Origin: an uncultured bacterium
GTDB lineage: Bacteria; CALINM01
DNA: 36,089 nucleotides
Direction: 5' to 3'
Assembly (NCBI GenBank): GCA_938045315.1
Contig: CALINM010000239.1
Location: 1-36,089 of the forward strand
Part shown: in pieces, positions 14,205-23,571 of the stretch
Numbering within the stretch: the first letter of the stretch is position 1
Layout of the letters: every line of letters begins with the position of its first letter
Notes under the pieces: generated by a model
The model's database searches: none
What the model saw: only the letters and a program-made list of their open reading frames with translations
What the model was told of the DNA's origin: nothing
Made by a program: the position numbers and the translations under genes

Positions 14205-14723
14205 ATGAAAATTTTATTAAAGGATATACTTTTTGAAGAGATTGAAAGGCAGTGGGATGAATCAGTTGATGATGCAAATGCCCTATTTAATGTGGAGCCA
14301 CACAATACGATTAAAATGATCGAACCTTTTCATGTTATTATGAAGTTGTATAGAATTGGTGATAATGTTGATATAAGAGGAAGGTATACGGGTAGGCTTG
14401 AATTTGTTTGCGATAGGTGTTGTGAGAAGGCTATAAAAAATTTAGAAGAAAGCTTTCATTATATATTACAGCCTAAAAAAAATGATGAGGAAAGTATTGA
14501 AGAGGGAGATGAAGAATTAGAGATAGGTTATTATGAAGGCGATGAGATTGATTTATCTGAACTTGCTATCGAGCATCTTATGCTTTCTATTCCTATTAAA
14601 ATGCTTTGTAAAGATGATTGTAAAGGTATCTGTCCCTATTGTGGAGAGAATAAAAACGAATATGAATGTGATTGTGATAAGAAAAAAGGTTACTCAAATC
14701 CCTTTGCAATATTAAAAAATTAA
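14205..14723 (+). CDS. yceD: DUF177 (YceD) protein, 23S rRNA accumulation-linked
   Basis: A 172-residue member of the DUF177/YceD family, which almost always precedes rpmF and is linked to 23S rRNA maturation in bacteria and plants. The first half holds GRYTGRLEFVCDRCCE, the acidic middle is IEEGDEELEIGYYEGDEIDLSE, and the end carries the conserved cysteine cluster LCKDDCKGICPYCG with further Cys in ECDC, a probable metal site. Eleven bases separate it from rpmF. It is the first gene after the strong promoter, so its expression should follow growth-linked ribosome synthesis. Confidence 0.88.
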   Translation: MKILLKDILFEEIERQWDESVDDANALFNVEPHNTIKMIEPFHVIMKLYRIGDNVDIRGRYTGRLEFVCDRCCEKAIKNLEESFHYILQPKKNDEESIEEGDEELEIGYYEGDEIDLSELAIEHLMLSIPIKMLCKDDCKGICPYCGENKNEYECDCDKKKGYSNPFAILKN

Positions 14724-14733
14724 GGAGTTAACA

Positions 14734-14916
14734 ATGCCAAATCCATTTAAAAGACATACTCGATCAAGAACAGGTAAAAGAAGGGCACATGATGCACTTT
14801 CAGCACCAAGCTTAGCAAAGTGTAGTAATTGTGGAGAAACGAAACCTCCACATCAAGTTTGTCCATCATGTGGATATTATAAGGGTAAAAAAATCCTTCA
14901 AACTGAAGAAGCTTAA
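14734..14916 (+). CDS. rpmF: Ribosomal protein L32
   Basis: A 60-residue large-subunit ribosomal protein. It has the usual basic start MPNPFKRHTRSRTGKRRAHD and a zinc ribbon made of CSNC (residues 31-34) and CPSC (44-47), so this is the zinc-binding (C+) form and not the zinc-free paralogue. AAGGAG lies just before the ATG. Coupling to plsX and fab genes is common in bacteria and may match membrane synthesis to ribosome supply. Confidence 0.96.
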   Translation: MPNPFKRHTRSRTGKRRAHDALSAPSLAKCSNCGETKPPHQVCPSCGYYKGKKILQTEEA

Positions 14917-14927
14917 AGCAAGACTAT

Positions 14928-15947
14928 ATGATAATCGCAGTTGATGCCATGGGTGGCGATAGGGCTCCCCATGTTACTGTTGAAGGTGCCTGTTTAGCTG
15001 CTGAAGAGCTGGAACTGACAATTGCTCTTGTGGGTGATAAGGATATAATTGAGCCACTACTCGAGGAACATAAGTATAAAAAAAGAAAGGGCTCTATTGT
15101 TGTTGTGCATGCCCCAGAAGTAGTTTCTATGAGTGAATCACCATCTTATGCATTGAGAAAGAAAAAAAACTCTTCAATCAGTTTAGCTCTGGAAATGGTT
15201 AAAAAAGGGGAAGCAGATGCGGCTATAAGTGCAGGAAATTCTGGGGCAATGATGGCATTTTCTATGTTCGTTATGAAAAGGCTTTCAGGTGTTGAAAGGC
15301 CTGCAATTGCAACAGTTATGCCAAATATCAATGGTGCGACTGTTCTTGTAGATGCGGGTGCAAATGTTGATTGTAAACCAACTAATCTTGTTCAGTTTGG
15401 TATTATGGGTGCAGCTTATGCATCAACAATACTTGGGGTTAAATTGCCAAGAGTAGGGCTTTTAAGCAATGGTGAAGAAGAGGAAAAGGGTACGGATTTG
15501 ACAAGAGAAGCCCATGAATTGCTTAAGAAAACCCCTCTTAATTATATAGGTTATATTGAAGGTAGAGATATATTTAAAGGAACTGTAGATGTAGTAATTT
15601 GTGATGGTTTTACAGGTAATATTGTTCTCAAGGTAGCTGAAGGGGTAGCTTATGCAATTACAAATATATTAAAAGCAGAAGCCAATCAATCTTTATTTAG
15701 TAAGCTGGGTTTTGTTATTGCAATGCCAGCTCTAAGGGCTTTAAAAAAGAAGATTGATTATGAAGAATACGGAGGTGCTCCACTTTTAGGTATAGATGGT
15801 ATAAGCATTATTTGTCATGGATCTTCATCGTCTTATGCAATTAAAAATGCGATTAGATATGCTAAAGAATGCGTGGAAAAAAAACTGAATACTATCTTGA
15901 AAGTGGAAATGGAAAAATATTCTAAGGGGTTAAACGAAGAAAACTAA
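14928..15947 (+). CDS. plsX: Phosphate acyltransferase PlsX
   Basis: Converts acyl-ACP and phosphate to acyl-phosphate, the donor used by the membrane acyltransferase PlsY in phospholipid synthesis. The 339 residues are the usual length. The sequence opens with IAVDAMGGDRAP, has SISLALEMVKKGEADAAISAGNSGAMMA (bases ~15175-15260), VDAGANVD, and CDGFTGNIVLKVAEG near the C-terminal half, all family signatures. The start ATG 14928 lies 11 bases after rpmF and has only a weak ribosome site, so it may rely on coupling. It precedes fabH with a 14-base gap. Confidence 0.95.
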   Translation: MIIAVDAMGGDRAPHVTVEGACLAAEELELTIALVGDKDIIEPLLEEHKYKKRKGSIVVVHAPEVVSMSESPSYALRKKKNSSISLALEMVKKGEADAAISAGNSGAMMAFSMFVMKRLSGVERPAIATVMPNINGATVLVDAGANVDCKPTNLVQFGIMGAAYASTILGVKLPRVGLLSNGEEEEKGTDLTREAHELLKKTPLNYIGYIEGRDIFKGTVDVVICDGFTGNIVLKVAEGVAYAITNILKAEANQSLFSKLGFVIAMPALRALKKKIDYEEYGGAPLLGIDGISIICHGSSSSYAIKNAIRYAKECVEKKLNTILKVEMEKYSKGLNEEN

Positions 15948-15961
15948 AGAGGTATTAAATA

Positions 15962-16942
15962 ATGAAAAAACCTGTTATTACGGGTATTGGTGCTTATGTG
16001 CCAAAGGGAATTTTAACAAATAAAGATTTAGAGAAGATTGTGGACACAAGCGATGAATGGATAACAACGAGAACAGGTATTCAGGAAAGAAGAATTGCTG
16101 CTGAAAATGAAACTGCTTCAGATTTGGCATTAGAAGCAGCGAAAATAGCATTAAAAAGGGCTGGAGTAAGGGCAAGAAATTTAGATTATATAATTTTTGC
16201 AACAGCTACACCAGATATGTTGTTTCCCTCTGCAGCATGTATACTTCAACATAAATTAGGTGCAAAACATGCAGCATGTTTTGATATTGCTGCAGGATGT
16301 TCTGGATTTATCTATGCTCTTTCGATAGCTGAAAAATTTATTGTTTCTGGTGATGCGAATAATATTCTTGTGGTAGGGGCTGAGGTATTAAGTAGAATTG
16401 TTGATTGGAGCGATAGATCAACCTGTGTGCTCTTTGGAGATGGCGCAGGTGCAGTTGTTATTAGCGCTATGGATGGTGATCGTGGCATTATATCAACCAT
16501 GTTAAGATCTGATGGTAGTTATGGAGATCTGCTTAAGTTACCTGGTGGGGGTAGTCTTTATCCCGCTTCTCATGAGACAGTTGACAACAAACTCCACTAT
16601 ATAAAAATGCAGGGTAATGAAGTTTTTAAAAAGGCTGTGAAAGCTATGGAAGACATCGCAGCGGAAATCCTGGAAAAAAATGGTTTCCAGGGGAAAGACG
16701 TGGATTTACTTGTTCCCCATCAAGCAAATTTAAGAATTATTTCAGCTGTTCAAAAGAGGGTAAATATCCCTGAAAATAGAACATATATAAACATTCATAA
16801 ATATGGTAATACATCTGCAGCTTCAATACCAATAGCTCTTTATGAAGCTTCTGAAAGGGGATTTCTTAGAGAAAGGGATTTAGTTTTATGCGTTGCCTTT
16901 GGAGCTGGTTTTACATGGGGAGCAGGGTTAATAAGATGGTAA
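15962..16942 (+). CDS. fabH: 3-oxoacyl-ACP synthase III (FabH)
   Basis: Starts fatty-acid synthesis by condensing an acyl-CoA primer with malonyl-ACP. The 326-residue sequence keeps the whole Cys-His-Asn triad: Cys113 in DIAAGCSGF, His253 in VPHQAN and Asn283 in KYGNTSAASIP. The TRTGIQERRIA segment near residue 37 and the C-terminal FGAGFTWGAGLIRW are typical. Primer preference (straight or branched) cannot be read here. It is the first synthase in the cluster, followed by an acyl-CoA dehydrogenase and not by fabD directly. Confidence 0.96.
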   Translation: MKKPVITGIGAYVPKGILTNKDLEKIVDTSDEWITTRTGIQERRIAAENETASDLALEAAKIALKRAGVRARNLDYIIFATATPDMLFPSAACILQHKLGAKHAACFDIAAGCSGFIYALSIAEKFIVSGDANNILVVGAEVLSRIVDWSDRSTCVLFGDGAGAVVISAMDGDRGIISTMLRSDGSYGDLLKLPGGGSLYPASHETVDNKLHYIKMQGNEVFKKAVKAMEDIAAEILEKNGFQGKDVDLLVPHQANLRIISAVQKRVNIPENRTYINIHKYGNTSAASIPIALYEASERGFLRERDLVLCVAFGAGFTWGAGLIRW

Positions 16943-16979
16943 TTTTTTTATTGGAGGCATAAAAAAATAGGAGGGAAAG

Positions 16980-18155
16980 ATGAGTTTAGCAGAGTTTTTT
17001 TTAAATGAGGATCAAAAGTATATAAAGAATTTAGCAAAAAAGATAGCAAAAGAACAAATTCTACCTGTAAGAGCTCATCTGGACGAAAATAATGAGTTCC
17101 CTACAGAAATTTTAAAACATATTGCTCAGGCAGGGCTTTTTGGTATTTATATCCCCGAAGAATATGGTGGTTTGGGTTATGGTTCCTTTGAAAATTGTTT
17201 AGCTATAGAAGAACTAAGCTGGGGGTGTTTAGGAGTATCAGTTAGTTTTGCAGCAAGTGGTCTGGGGTCGTATCCCATATTGCTTTTTGGGACGGAAGAG
17301 CAGAAGAAAAGATATCTCCCAGATATAGCTAAGGGAACAAAATTAGCTGCCTTTGGCTTGACAGAGGCAAGCGCAGGGTCTGATGCAGGTGGCATTGAAA
17401 CTACAGCAGTTAAGGATGGGGATTATTACATCATAAATGGTACAAAACAGTGGATAACAAATGGTGGTGAAGCAGATGTTTATACAGTAATAGCAATGAC
17501 AAATAAAGCAAAGGGGCCAAGAGGGGCTTCAGCATTTATAGTAGAGAAGGGGACACCGGGTTTTACTTTTGGTAAAAAAGAAAACAAATTGGGGATTAGA
17601 GCGTCTGCAACAAGAGAGCTCATTTTTCAAGATTGTAGAGTTCATAAGGATAACTTAATTGGCGGTCGAGAAGGTATAGGATTTATCGTTGCAATGAAGA
17701 CCTTTGATATGACAAGACCGGGAATTGGAGCACAGGCAATTGGTGTTGCTCAGGCAGCTCTTGATGTAGCATGTGATTATGCAAGGGAAAGACACCAATT
17801 TGGAAAACCAATAATTTCTTTTCAGGCAATACAGCACATGTTAGCAGACATGGCAACCCAGTTAGAAGCTGCAAGAGCACTTGTATATCAGGTAGCAAAG
17901 TATATTGATGCTGGTGGTAAGGATTTTTCTAAATATTCTGCCATGGCTAAGGTTTTTCCATCTGATATGGCTGTTAAGGTTGCATTAGATGCCATACAAG
18001 TACTTGGTGGATATGGATATATGAAAGAATATCCTGTTGAGAAGATGTTAAGAGATGCTAAGATACTTCAGATTTATGAGGGGACCAATCAGATTCAAAG
18101 AAATGTCATTGGGCAAGAACTAATCAAAGAATATGCCAGTAAAAGGGAAAAATAA
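16980..18155 (+). CDS. Acyl-CoA dehydrogenase, FAD-dependent
   Basis: A 391-residue flavoprotein of the short/medium-chain acyl-CoA dehydrogenase family, which introduces the alpha-beta double bond into acyl-CoA and passes electrons to an electron-transfer flavoprotein. The visible order is an N-terminal helical domain with IPEEYGGLGYG, FGLTEASAGSDAGG (flavin/substrate loop), WITNGG, RERHQFGKPI, VLGGYGYMKEYPVEKMLRD, and catalytic Glu367 in IYEGTNQIQR. AGGAGGG precedes ATG 16980. It lies between fabH and fabD, an unusual place for a catabolic enzyme; no enoyl-ACP reductase gene is in this window. It may act in degradation, in lipid remodelling, or in the reductive direction; sequence alone cannot decide. 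Confidence 0.93.
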   Translation: MSLAEFFLNEDQKYIKNLAKKIAKEQILPVRAHLDENNEFPTEILKHIAQAGLFGIYIPEEYGGLGYGSFENCLAIEELSWGCLGVSVSFAASGLGSYPILLFGTEEQKKRYLPDIAKGTKLAAFGLTEASAGSDAGGIETTAVKDGDYYIINGTKQWITNGGEADVYTVIAMTNKAKGPRGASAFIVEKGTPGFTFGKKENKLGIRASATRELIFQDCRVHKDNLIGGREGIGFIVAMKTFDMTRPGIGAQAIGVAQAALDVACDYARERHQFGKPIISFQAIQHMLADMATQLEAARALVYQVAKYIDAGGKDFSKYSAMAKVFPSDMAVKVALDAIQVLGGYGYMKEYPVEKMLRDAKILQIYEGTNQIQRNVIGQELIKEYASKREK

Positions 18156-18158
18156 ATT

Positions 18159-19115
18159 ATGGTAAAAAGAAAGTTTGCCTTTATTTTTCCTGGGCAGGGA
18201 TCTCAATATGTTGGGATGGGTAGAAAGCTTTATGAGGCCCATCCTGAAATTAAAGCAATCTTTGAAATGGCTGATGATATACTTGGTTTTAAAATATCCG
18301 ATTTGTGTTTTAATGGTCCAGAAGATAAATTAAGACTCACTGAAAATACACAGCCCGCTATTTTACTTGTGAGCATTGCAGCATACAGTTATATGGAAAT
18401 GAGAAGCAACATAATAACCAAAGCCGATTTTTTAAGCGGTCATAGTTTGGGTGAATATTCAGCTCTAGTAGTTAGTGGAAGTCTAAAATTAGAAGATGCT
18501 TTAAAGCTTGTTAGAGCTCGTGGTAAATACATGCAGGAAGCAGTACCAGTGGGTGAAGGGGCAATGGCAGCGATACTTGGAGCTGATGATAGTCTGGTTG
18601 AAGATGTTTGTTTAGAAGTGACCAAAAAATGGGGATATGTGGCACCAGCAAATTTTAATTCACCAGGACAAATAGTTATATCCGGTAAAATTGAAGCAGT
18701 AAATAAAGCCATAGAACTGTTAAAAGCAAAGGGCGTTAAAAGGGCTGTTTTACTCCCTGTTAGTGCTCCATTTCATAGCGAATTGATGGTTGATGCAGGA
18801 AAACGTCTTCACAATGACTTTAATGAAATAAACATTAAAGCTATGACCATCCCTGTGGTATCTAATGTCACAGGCAAACCATATGAAAACGAAGAGAGTA
18901 TAAAAAAACTACTAATAGACCAGATTACAAAACCCGTTAGATGGGTTGATTGTGTAAAATATATGTATTCTAATGGCGTTAGAGATTTTATTGAAATTGG
19001 TCCCGGGAAGGTTCTTTCTGGTTTAGTAAAAAGAATTTGTGAAGATGTTAATGTTTATGCACTGGAACATCCCTCTGAAATTGATATTTTTTTAGAAAAT
19101 TTGAAACAGGAGTAG
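18159..19115 (+). CDS. fabD: Malonyl-CoA:ACP transacylase (FabD)
   Basis: Transfers malonyl groups from CoA to acyl carrier protein to supply chain extension. In 318 residues it keeps FPGQGSQ (10-16), the nucleophile in GHSLGEYSAL (Ser96), Arg121 in RARGKYMQ, which binds the malonyl carboxylate, and His206 in SAPFHSELM. The ATG lies three bases after the dehydrogenase stop, which supports cotranscription. Length and motifs are normal. Confidence 0.95.
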   Translation: MVKRKFAFIFPGQGSQYVGMGRKLYEAHPEIKAIFEMADDILGFKISDLCFNGPEDKLRLTENTQPAILLVSIAAYSYMEMRSNIITKADFLSGHSLGEYSALVVSGSLKLEDALKLVRARGKYMQEAVPVGEGAMAAILGADDSLVEDVCLEVTKKWGYVAPANFNSPGQIVISGKIEAVNKAIELLKAKGVKRAVLLPVSAPFHSELMVDAGKRLHNDFNEINIKAMTIPVVSNVTGKPYENEESIKKLLIDQITKPVRWVDCVKYMYSNGVRDFIEIGPGKVLSGLVKRICEDVNVYALEHPSEIDIFLENLKQE

Positions 19116-19120
19116 CAATA

Positions 19121-19867
19121 ATGCTGGATTTAAAAGAAAAAGTGGTTTTTGTAACAGGTGGTTCCCAGGGTATTGGTGCTTCAATAGTTAAGGCTTTTTA
19201 CAAGTATGGATCCAGAGTTTATTTTTGTGGCAGGAGTGAGGAAAAGTTAATTAGTCTATGTAAAGAATTAAGTGAAATTGGTAATGGGAATTGTGGTTAT
19301 TTTATTGGAGATGTTAAAGATTATAAAAAAATAGAAGAAATGCTTGATAAACTAATCAAACACGAAGGGAGAATTGATATTCTCGTTAATAATGCGGGAA
19401 TAACAAGGGATAATATCATTCTTCGCATGAAAGAAGAAGAATGGGATGAGGTTATAAACACGAACTTAAAAGGGGCTTTTTTCTTTACAAAAGTGGCTCT
19501 AAAGTATATGATAAAACAAAAAAGCGGAAAGATAATTAATATATCTTCAGTGGTAGGTAGCATGGGTAATCCAGGGCAGGGAAATTATTGTGCATCTAAA
19601 GCTGGGATAGAAGGTTTTACAAGGGCAATAGCAAGGGAAGTTGCATCAAGGGGGATTACAGTTAATGCAGTTGCACCGGGTTACATTGTAACACCTATGA
19701 CAGAAAAATTACCTGAAGAAGTTAAAAATAATCTCATGAATATGATACCTTTGGGAAGGTTGGGCAAGCCAGAGGATATTGCTAATGCGGTATTATTTTT
19801 AGCATCATGTATGGCTGATTATATAACTGGACAGGTTCTCCATGTAAATGGTGGAATGTACATGTAA
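19121..19867 (+). CDS. fabG: 3-oxoacyl-ACP reductase (FabG)
   Basis: NADPH-dependent reduction of 3-oxoacyl-ACP, first reductive step of each elongation cycle. A 248-residue short-chain dehydrogenase with the glycine-rich TGGSQGIGAS (12-21), NNAG (90-93), and the catalytic Ser143, Tyr156 and Lys160 in the SSVVGSMGNPGQGNYCASK segment. The spacing of these three matches E. coli FabG (138, 151, 155). The C-terminal ADYITGQVLHVNGGMYM is typical. It starts five bases after fabD. Confidence 0.95.
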   Translation: MLDLKEKVVFVTGGSQGIGASIVKAFYKYGSRVYFCGRSEEKLISLCKELSEIGNGNCGYFIGDVKDYKKIEEMLDKLIKHEGRIDILVNNAGITRDNIILRMKEEEWDEVINTNLKGAFFFTKVALKYMIKQKSGKIINISSVVGSMGNPGQGNYCASKAGIEGFTRAIAREVASRGITVNAVAPGYIVTPMTEKLPEEVKNNLMNMIPLGRLGKPEDIANAVLFLASCMADYITGQVLHVNGGMYM

Positions 19868-19888
19868 AAAAATATAGGAGGTGATTAA

Positions 19889-20131
19889 ATGACATCAGCA
19901 GAAATCGAAAAGAAAGTAAAAGAAATTATAGTTCAACAGCTAAATGTGAATGAGGATGAGGTAAAGTTAGAAGCTTCATTCATTGAAGATTTAGGAGCTG
20001 ATTCACTGGATACTGTTGAGTTAGTGATGGCTTTCGAAGAGCAGTTTGGGTTAGAAATCCCCGATGAGGATGCTGAAAAAATAAGAACTGTAAAAGATGC
20101 AGTTGATTATATTGCAGCAAAATTAGCCTAA
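19889..20131 (+). CDS. acpP: Acyl carrier protein
   Basis: An 80-residue acidic carrier that holds growing acyl chains on a 4'-phosphopantetheine arm. The attachment site is Ser39 in [13 protein letters not shown], followed by the usual acidic helix II and the [15 protein letters not shown] segment. AGGAGGTGATT before the ATG is the strongest ribosome site in the operon, consistent with the high protein level ACP needs. A perfect hairpin follows directly after its stop. Confidence 0.97.
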   Translation: MTSAEIEKKVKEIIVQQLNVNEDEVKLEASFIEDLGADSLDTVELVMAFEEQFGLEIPDEDAEKIRTVKDAVDYIAAKLA

Positions 20132-20136
20132 AATAA

Positions 20137-20164
20137 AAAAAGGGGGATTATAATCCCCCTTTTT
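20137..20164 (+). terminator. Intrinsic terminator or attenuator between acpP and fabF
   Basis: AAAAAGGGGGATTA (20137-20150) is followed at once by its exact complement TAATCCCCCTTTTT (20151-20164), a perfect 14-base inverted repeat with GC core and terminal U run. It begins a few bases after the acpP stop, while fabF starts 17 bases after it with no evident new promoter. It should end part of the transcripts at acpP and let the rest read through. Confidence 0.8.
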
Positions 20165-20180
20165 AATAAGAGGGTAAACT

Positions 20181-21416
20181 ATGAGAAGAGTAGTAGTTAC
20201 CGGTGTTGGCATGGTATCGCCCTGTGGAAATAGCTTAAAAGAAAATTGGGATAATATAATTAATGGGCGTTCAGGTATAGGATTAATAACAAGATTTGAT
20301 ACAAAAGATTTTCCTGCAAAAATTGCAGGTCAGGTAAAGGGATTAAATCCTGAAGATTATGTGGATAAAAAGGATGCAAGAAGATTGGATTTATTTTTAA
20401 TTTATGCTCTTGCTTCTGCAAAAATGGCAATGGAAGATAGCGGACTTGTAATAAACGAAGAGAACGCTGAAAAAGTAGGAGTTATGGTAGGTGCAGGGCT
20501 CGGTGGATTGTTAACAATAGAAAAATACCACCAGGCACTTCTTGAAGGTGGTCCCAAAAAAGTATCTCCCTTTTTTATACCCTATAGCATAGTAAATATG
20601 GCTCCAGGATTAATTTCTATGGAATATGGTGCAAAGGGCCCAAATCTTTCAGTAGTTACTGCTTGTGCTACATCTACTCACTGCATAGGTGAAGCCTTTG
20701 AATGCATTTTAAGGGGTGATGCAGATGCTATGATTGCAGGTGGTGCTGAGGCAACAATAACACCTCTGGCGATTGCTGGTTTTTGTTCAATGAAAGCTTT
20801 ATCTACAAGAAATGATGAACCTACAAAGGCTAGTAGACCCTTTGATAAAGATAGAGATGGATTTGTTATGGGTGAAGGAGCTGCAATTTTAGTCCTCGAA
20901 GAATTGGAGCACGCAAAAAAAAGAGGGGCAAATATTTATGGTGAAATAATTGGTTTTGGTCTCACTTCGGATGCTTATCATATGACTGCACCATCACCTG
21001 AAGGGGAAGGTGCATATCGTTGTATGAAAATGGCATTAAATGATGCAGGTTTATCACCTGATAAAATTGATTATATCAATGCTCATGGAACATCAACATA
21101 TTACAATGATTTATTTGAAACAATAGCTATAAAGAAACTATTTGGTGAAAGGGCATATAAGATACCAATCAGTTCAACAAAGTCTATGACGGGACATTTA
21201 TTAGGTGCAGCAGGCGCTGTAGAGGCTGCATATACATTGATGGCTTTAAAAACATCTATAATACCACCCACAATTAATTATGAGACATGTGATGGAGAGT
21301 GTGATCTTGATTATGTTCCCAATACAGCAAGGGAACAAAAGGTTACGTATGCTCTGTCAAATTCTTTTGGATTTGGTGGTACTAATGCGACCTTAGTTTT
21401 TAAAAGATTCGAATAG
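20181..21416 (+). CDS. fabF: 3-oxoacyl-ACP synthase II (FabF)
   Basis: Elongating condensing enzyme that adds malonyl-ACP to acyl-ACP. The 411 residues hold Cys162 in VTACATSTH, His302 in [11 protein letters not shown], Lys334 and His339 in [15 protein letters not shown], matching the E. coli FabF Cys-His-His-Lys pattern within one position. A weak GAGGG lies before ATG 20181. It follows the hairpin after acpP and ends eight bases before the fused rpiB-glyA gene, so it links the lipid genes to the one-carbon and nucleotide genes downstream. Confidence 0.95.
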   Translation: MRRVVVTGVGMVSPCGNSLKENWDNIINGRSGIGLITRFDTKDFPAKIAGQVKGLNPEDYVDKKDARRLDLFLIYALASAKMAMEDSGLVINEENAEKVGVMVGAGLGGLLTIEKYHQALLEGGPKKVSPFFIPYSIVNMAPGLISMEYGAKGPNLSVVTACATSTHCIGEAFECILRGDADAMIAGGAEATITPLAIAGFCSMKALSTRNDEPTKASRPFDKDRDGFVMGEGAAILVLEELEHAKKRGANIYGEIIGFGLTSDAYHMTAPSPEGEGAYRCMKMALNDAGLSPDKIDYINAHGTSTYYNDLFETIAIKKLFGERAYKIPISSTKSMTGHLLGAAGAVEAAYTLMALKTSIIPPTINYETCDGECDLDYVPNTAREQKVTYALSNSFGFGGTNATLVFKRFE

Positions 21417-21424
21417 AGGAAAAT

Positions 21425-23137
21425 ATGAGGATATGTATCGGAAGTGATCATAGGGGTGTTAATGTAAAAACTCATTTGAGTGGTTTTTTAAGAGATAGGG
21501 GTTTTGTTGTGGATGATATGGGTACATATAATGGTAATGGTTCTGTTGATTATCCTGATTTTGCTGTTAAAGTGGCTGGTGCGGTAAGTAGTGGTAAAGC
21601 AGATTATGGTATTCTCATATGTGGAACTGGTATTGGTATGTCAATTGTGGCTAATAAATTCATAGGTATCAGGGCAGCGCTAGTTCATGATTCAGAAACT
21701 GCCCGTTATGCTAAAGAACATAACAATGCTAACATACTTGTTATCGGTGGTAATCTAATTGATGAAAAGAGTGCTGAAGAAATAGTAAATGTATGGTTGT
21801 ATAGCAAGTTTGAAGGTGGGCGACACCAAAAGAGAATTGAGAAAATACTTGAATTGGAAGAGAGTATTAAGACCAGGTACAATGTTGTAGATATAATAGG
21901 CAAAGAAGATCCTTTCCTTGCATCTTTAATAGATAGGGAATTAAAAAGACAACAGGAGACACTTGTTCTTATAGCTTCTGAAAATCTTGCAAGTAAAGCT
22001 GTCCTGGCTGCACAGGGTAGTGTTTTTACAAATAAATACGCTGAAGGTTATCCTAAAAAAAGGTATTATGGTGGTTGTGAAGTGTGTGATGAAATAGAGA
22101 GTATAGCTATTGAAAGGGCAAAAATGCTTTTTGGTGCTGATCATGCAAATGTTCAACCCATATCTGGTTCTGCAGCAAATTTAGCAGCATATTTTTCAAT
22201 CATAAATCCTGGTGATACAATTTTAGCTATGAAATTGGCCCATGGGGGGCATTTGACACATGGTGCCCCAGTTAGTGTAACAGGTAAAATCTTTAATGTC
22301 ATCAGTTATGGCGTGAGAAAAGAAGATGGGTTAATTGATTATGATGAAGTGGAGATGTTAGCAAGAAAACATAAACCTAGGCTTATTGTTGCTGGAGCGA
22401 GTTCATATTCAAGAATTATTGATTTTAAAAGATTTAAAGAGATTGCTGATGCTGTAGGAGCATATTTCATGGTTGATATGGCTCATATAGCCGGGCTCGT
22501 TGCTGCAGGTGTTCACCCTTCACCTATTCCATATGCAGACATTGTGACAAGCACAACTCACAAAACTTTGAGAGGGCCAAGGGGTGGTTTTATACTTTGT
22601 AAAGAAGAGTTCAAAGAAAAAATTGATAAAGCTGTTTTTCCTGGATTACAGGGTGGTCCACTTATGCATACTATTGTAGCAAAAGCTGTAGCTTTTAAAG
22701 AGGCTATGAGTGAGGAATTTAAAAGCTATCAAAGACAGGTAGTGAGAAATGCTCAATCCATGGTAGATGTTTTTCATAAAGAGGGATTTAAGGTTGTATC
22801 TGGTGGTACTGATAATCATATGTTTCTCCTTGATTTATCATCTCTGAATATTACAGGGAAAGATGTTGAGACACTTCTTGAGTCAATAAATATTGTTGTA
22901 AATAAAAATGCTATTCCCTTTGACCAAAAACCACCAACTCAAACATCAGGTATTAGAATTGGGACACCCTTTATGACAAGTAGAGGGATGAAGGAAGAAC
23001 AAGCCAGGGAAGTTGCAGCTATAATATCTGATGCGATAAAAAATCATATAAATAAGGATTATTTAAGTAGCCTTAGAGAAAGAATAGTAGCCCTTTGCTG
23101 CAGATTTCCTGTATATGGGGAAACTTTTAAGTGCTAA
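21425..23137 (+). CDS. rpiB-glyA: Fused ribose-5-phosphate isomerase B and serine hydroxymethyltransferase
   Basis: One 570-residue frame holds two full enzymes. Residues 1-~145 are RpiB (ribulose/ribose 5-phosphate isomerisation): GSDHRG at the start, Cys66 in ICGTGIGMS and His99 match the E. coli catalytic residues, and length equals a free RpiB. Residues ~158-570 are GlyA (serine plus tetrahydrofolate to glycine plus methylene-tetrahydrofolate): [20 protein letters not shown], and the PLP lysine Lys380 in [13 protein letters not shown] ~12-residue linker joins them with no stop or frameshift. The two genes are adjacent but usually separate in related operons. The C-terminal CCRFPVY tail is normal for GlyA. 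Confidence 0.9.
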   Translation: MRICIGSDHRGVNVKTHLSGFLRDRGFVVDDMGTYNGNGSVDYPDFAVKVAGAVSSGKADYGILICGTGIGMSIVANKFIGIRAALVHDSETARYAKEHNNANILVIGGNLIDEKSAEEIVNVWLYSKFEGGRHQKRIEKILELEESIKTRYNVVDIIGKEDPFLASLIDRELKRQQETLVLIASENLASKAVLAAQGSVFTNKYAEGYPKKRYYGGCEVCDEIESIAIERAKMLFGADHANVQPISGSAANLAAYFSIINPGDTILAMKLAHGGHLTHGAPVSVTGKIFNVISYGVRKEDGLIDYDEVEMLARKHKPRLIVAGASSYSRIIDFKRFKEIADAVGAYFMVDMAHIAGLVAAGVHPSPIPYADIVTSTTHKTLRGPRGGFILCKEEFKEKIDKAVFPGLQGGPLMHTIVAKAVAFKEAMSEEFKSYQRQVVRNAQSMVDVFHKEGFKVVSGGTDNHMFLLDLSSLNITGKDVETLLESINIVVNKNAIPFDQKPPTQTSGIRIGTPFMTSRGMKEEQAREVAAIISDAIKNHINKDYLSSLRERIVALCCRFPVYGETFKC

Positions 23138-23571
23138 GACCTTCATGGGATGAATATTTTTTAGAAATAGCTAAAATTGTTGCTAAAAGGTCTACCTGTT
23201 TAAGAAGGCATGTGGGTGCTATTCTTGTTAAAGATAAAAGAATACTTGCAACGGGATATAATGGAGCACCTTCTAATATAAGACATTGTTTAGATGTGGG
23301 ATGTATAAGGGAGAGAAAAAATATTCCTTCGGGTGAAAGACATGAACTATGTAGAGGGATTCATGCAGAGCAAAACCTTATAATTCAAGCTGCCTATCAT
23401 GGAGTACCCATATCTAATTCAATCCTTTATTGCACGAACTTTCCTTGTTCGATCTGCGCTAAGATGGTCATTAATGCAGGTATTGTGAGAATAGTTTATC
23501 TCGAAGGTTATCCCGATCCCCTTTCAGAAGAACTCATAAAAGAAGCAGGTATTCAGGTTGAAAAAAAATGA
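23131..23571 (+). CDS. dCMP deaminase (ComEB-like)
   Basis: Zinc enzyme that deaminates dCMP to dUMP for thymidylate synthesis, 146 residues. The zinc site is His78 with catalytic Glu80 in HAEQN, plus Cys106 and Cys109 in PCSIC. Start PSWDEYF is characteristic, so I accept GTG 23131 as start; it overlaps the glyA end by seven bases. Joined to glyA, it links one-carbon supply to dTMP synthesis. An extra Cys/His group in the middle ([11 protein letters not shown]) fits the second metal site seen in ComEB-like members. Confidence 0.9.
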   Translation: MLRPSWDEYFLEIAKIVAKRSTCLRRHVGAILVKDKRILATGYNGAPSNIRHCLDVGCIRERKNIPSGERHELCRGIHAEQNLIIQAAYHGVPISNSILYCTNFPCSICAKMVINAGIVRIVYLEGYPDPLSEELIKEAGIQVEKK

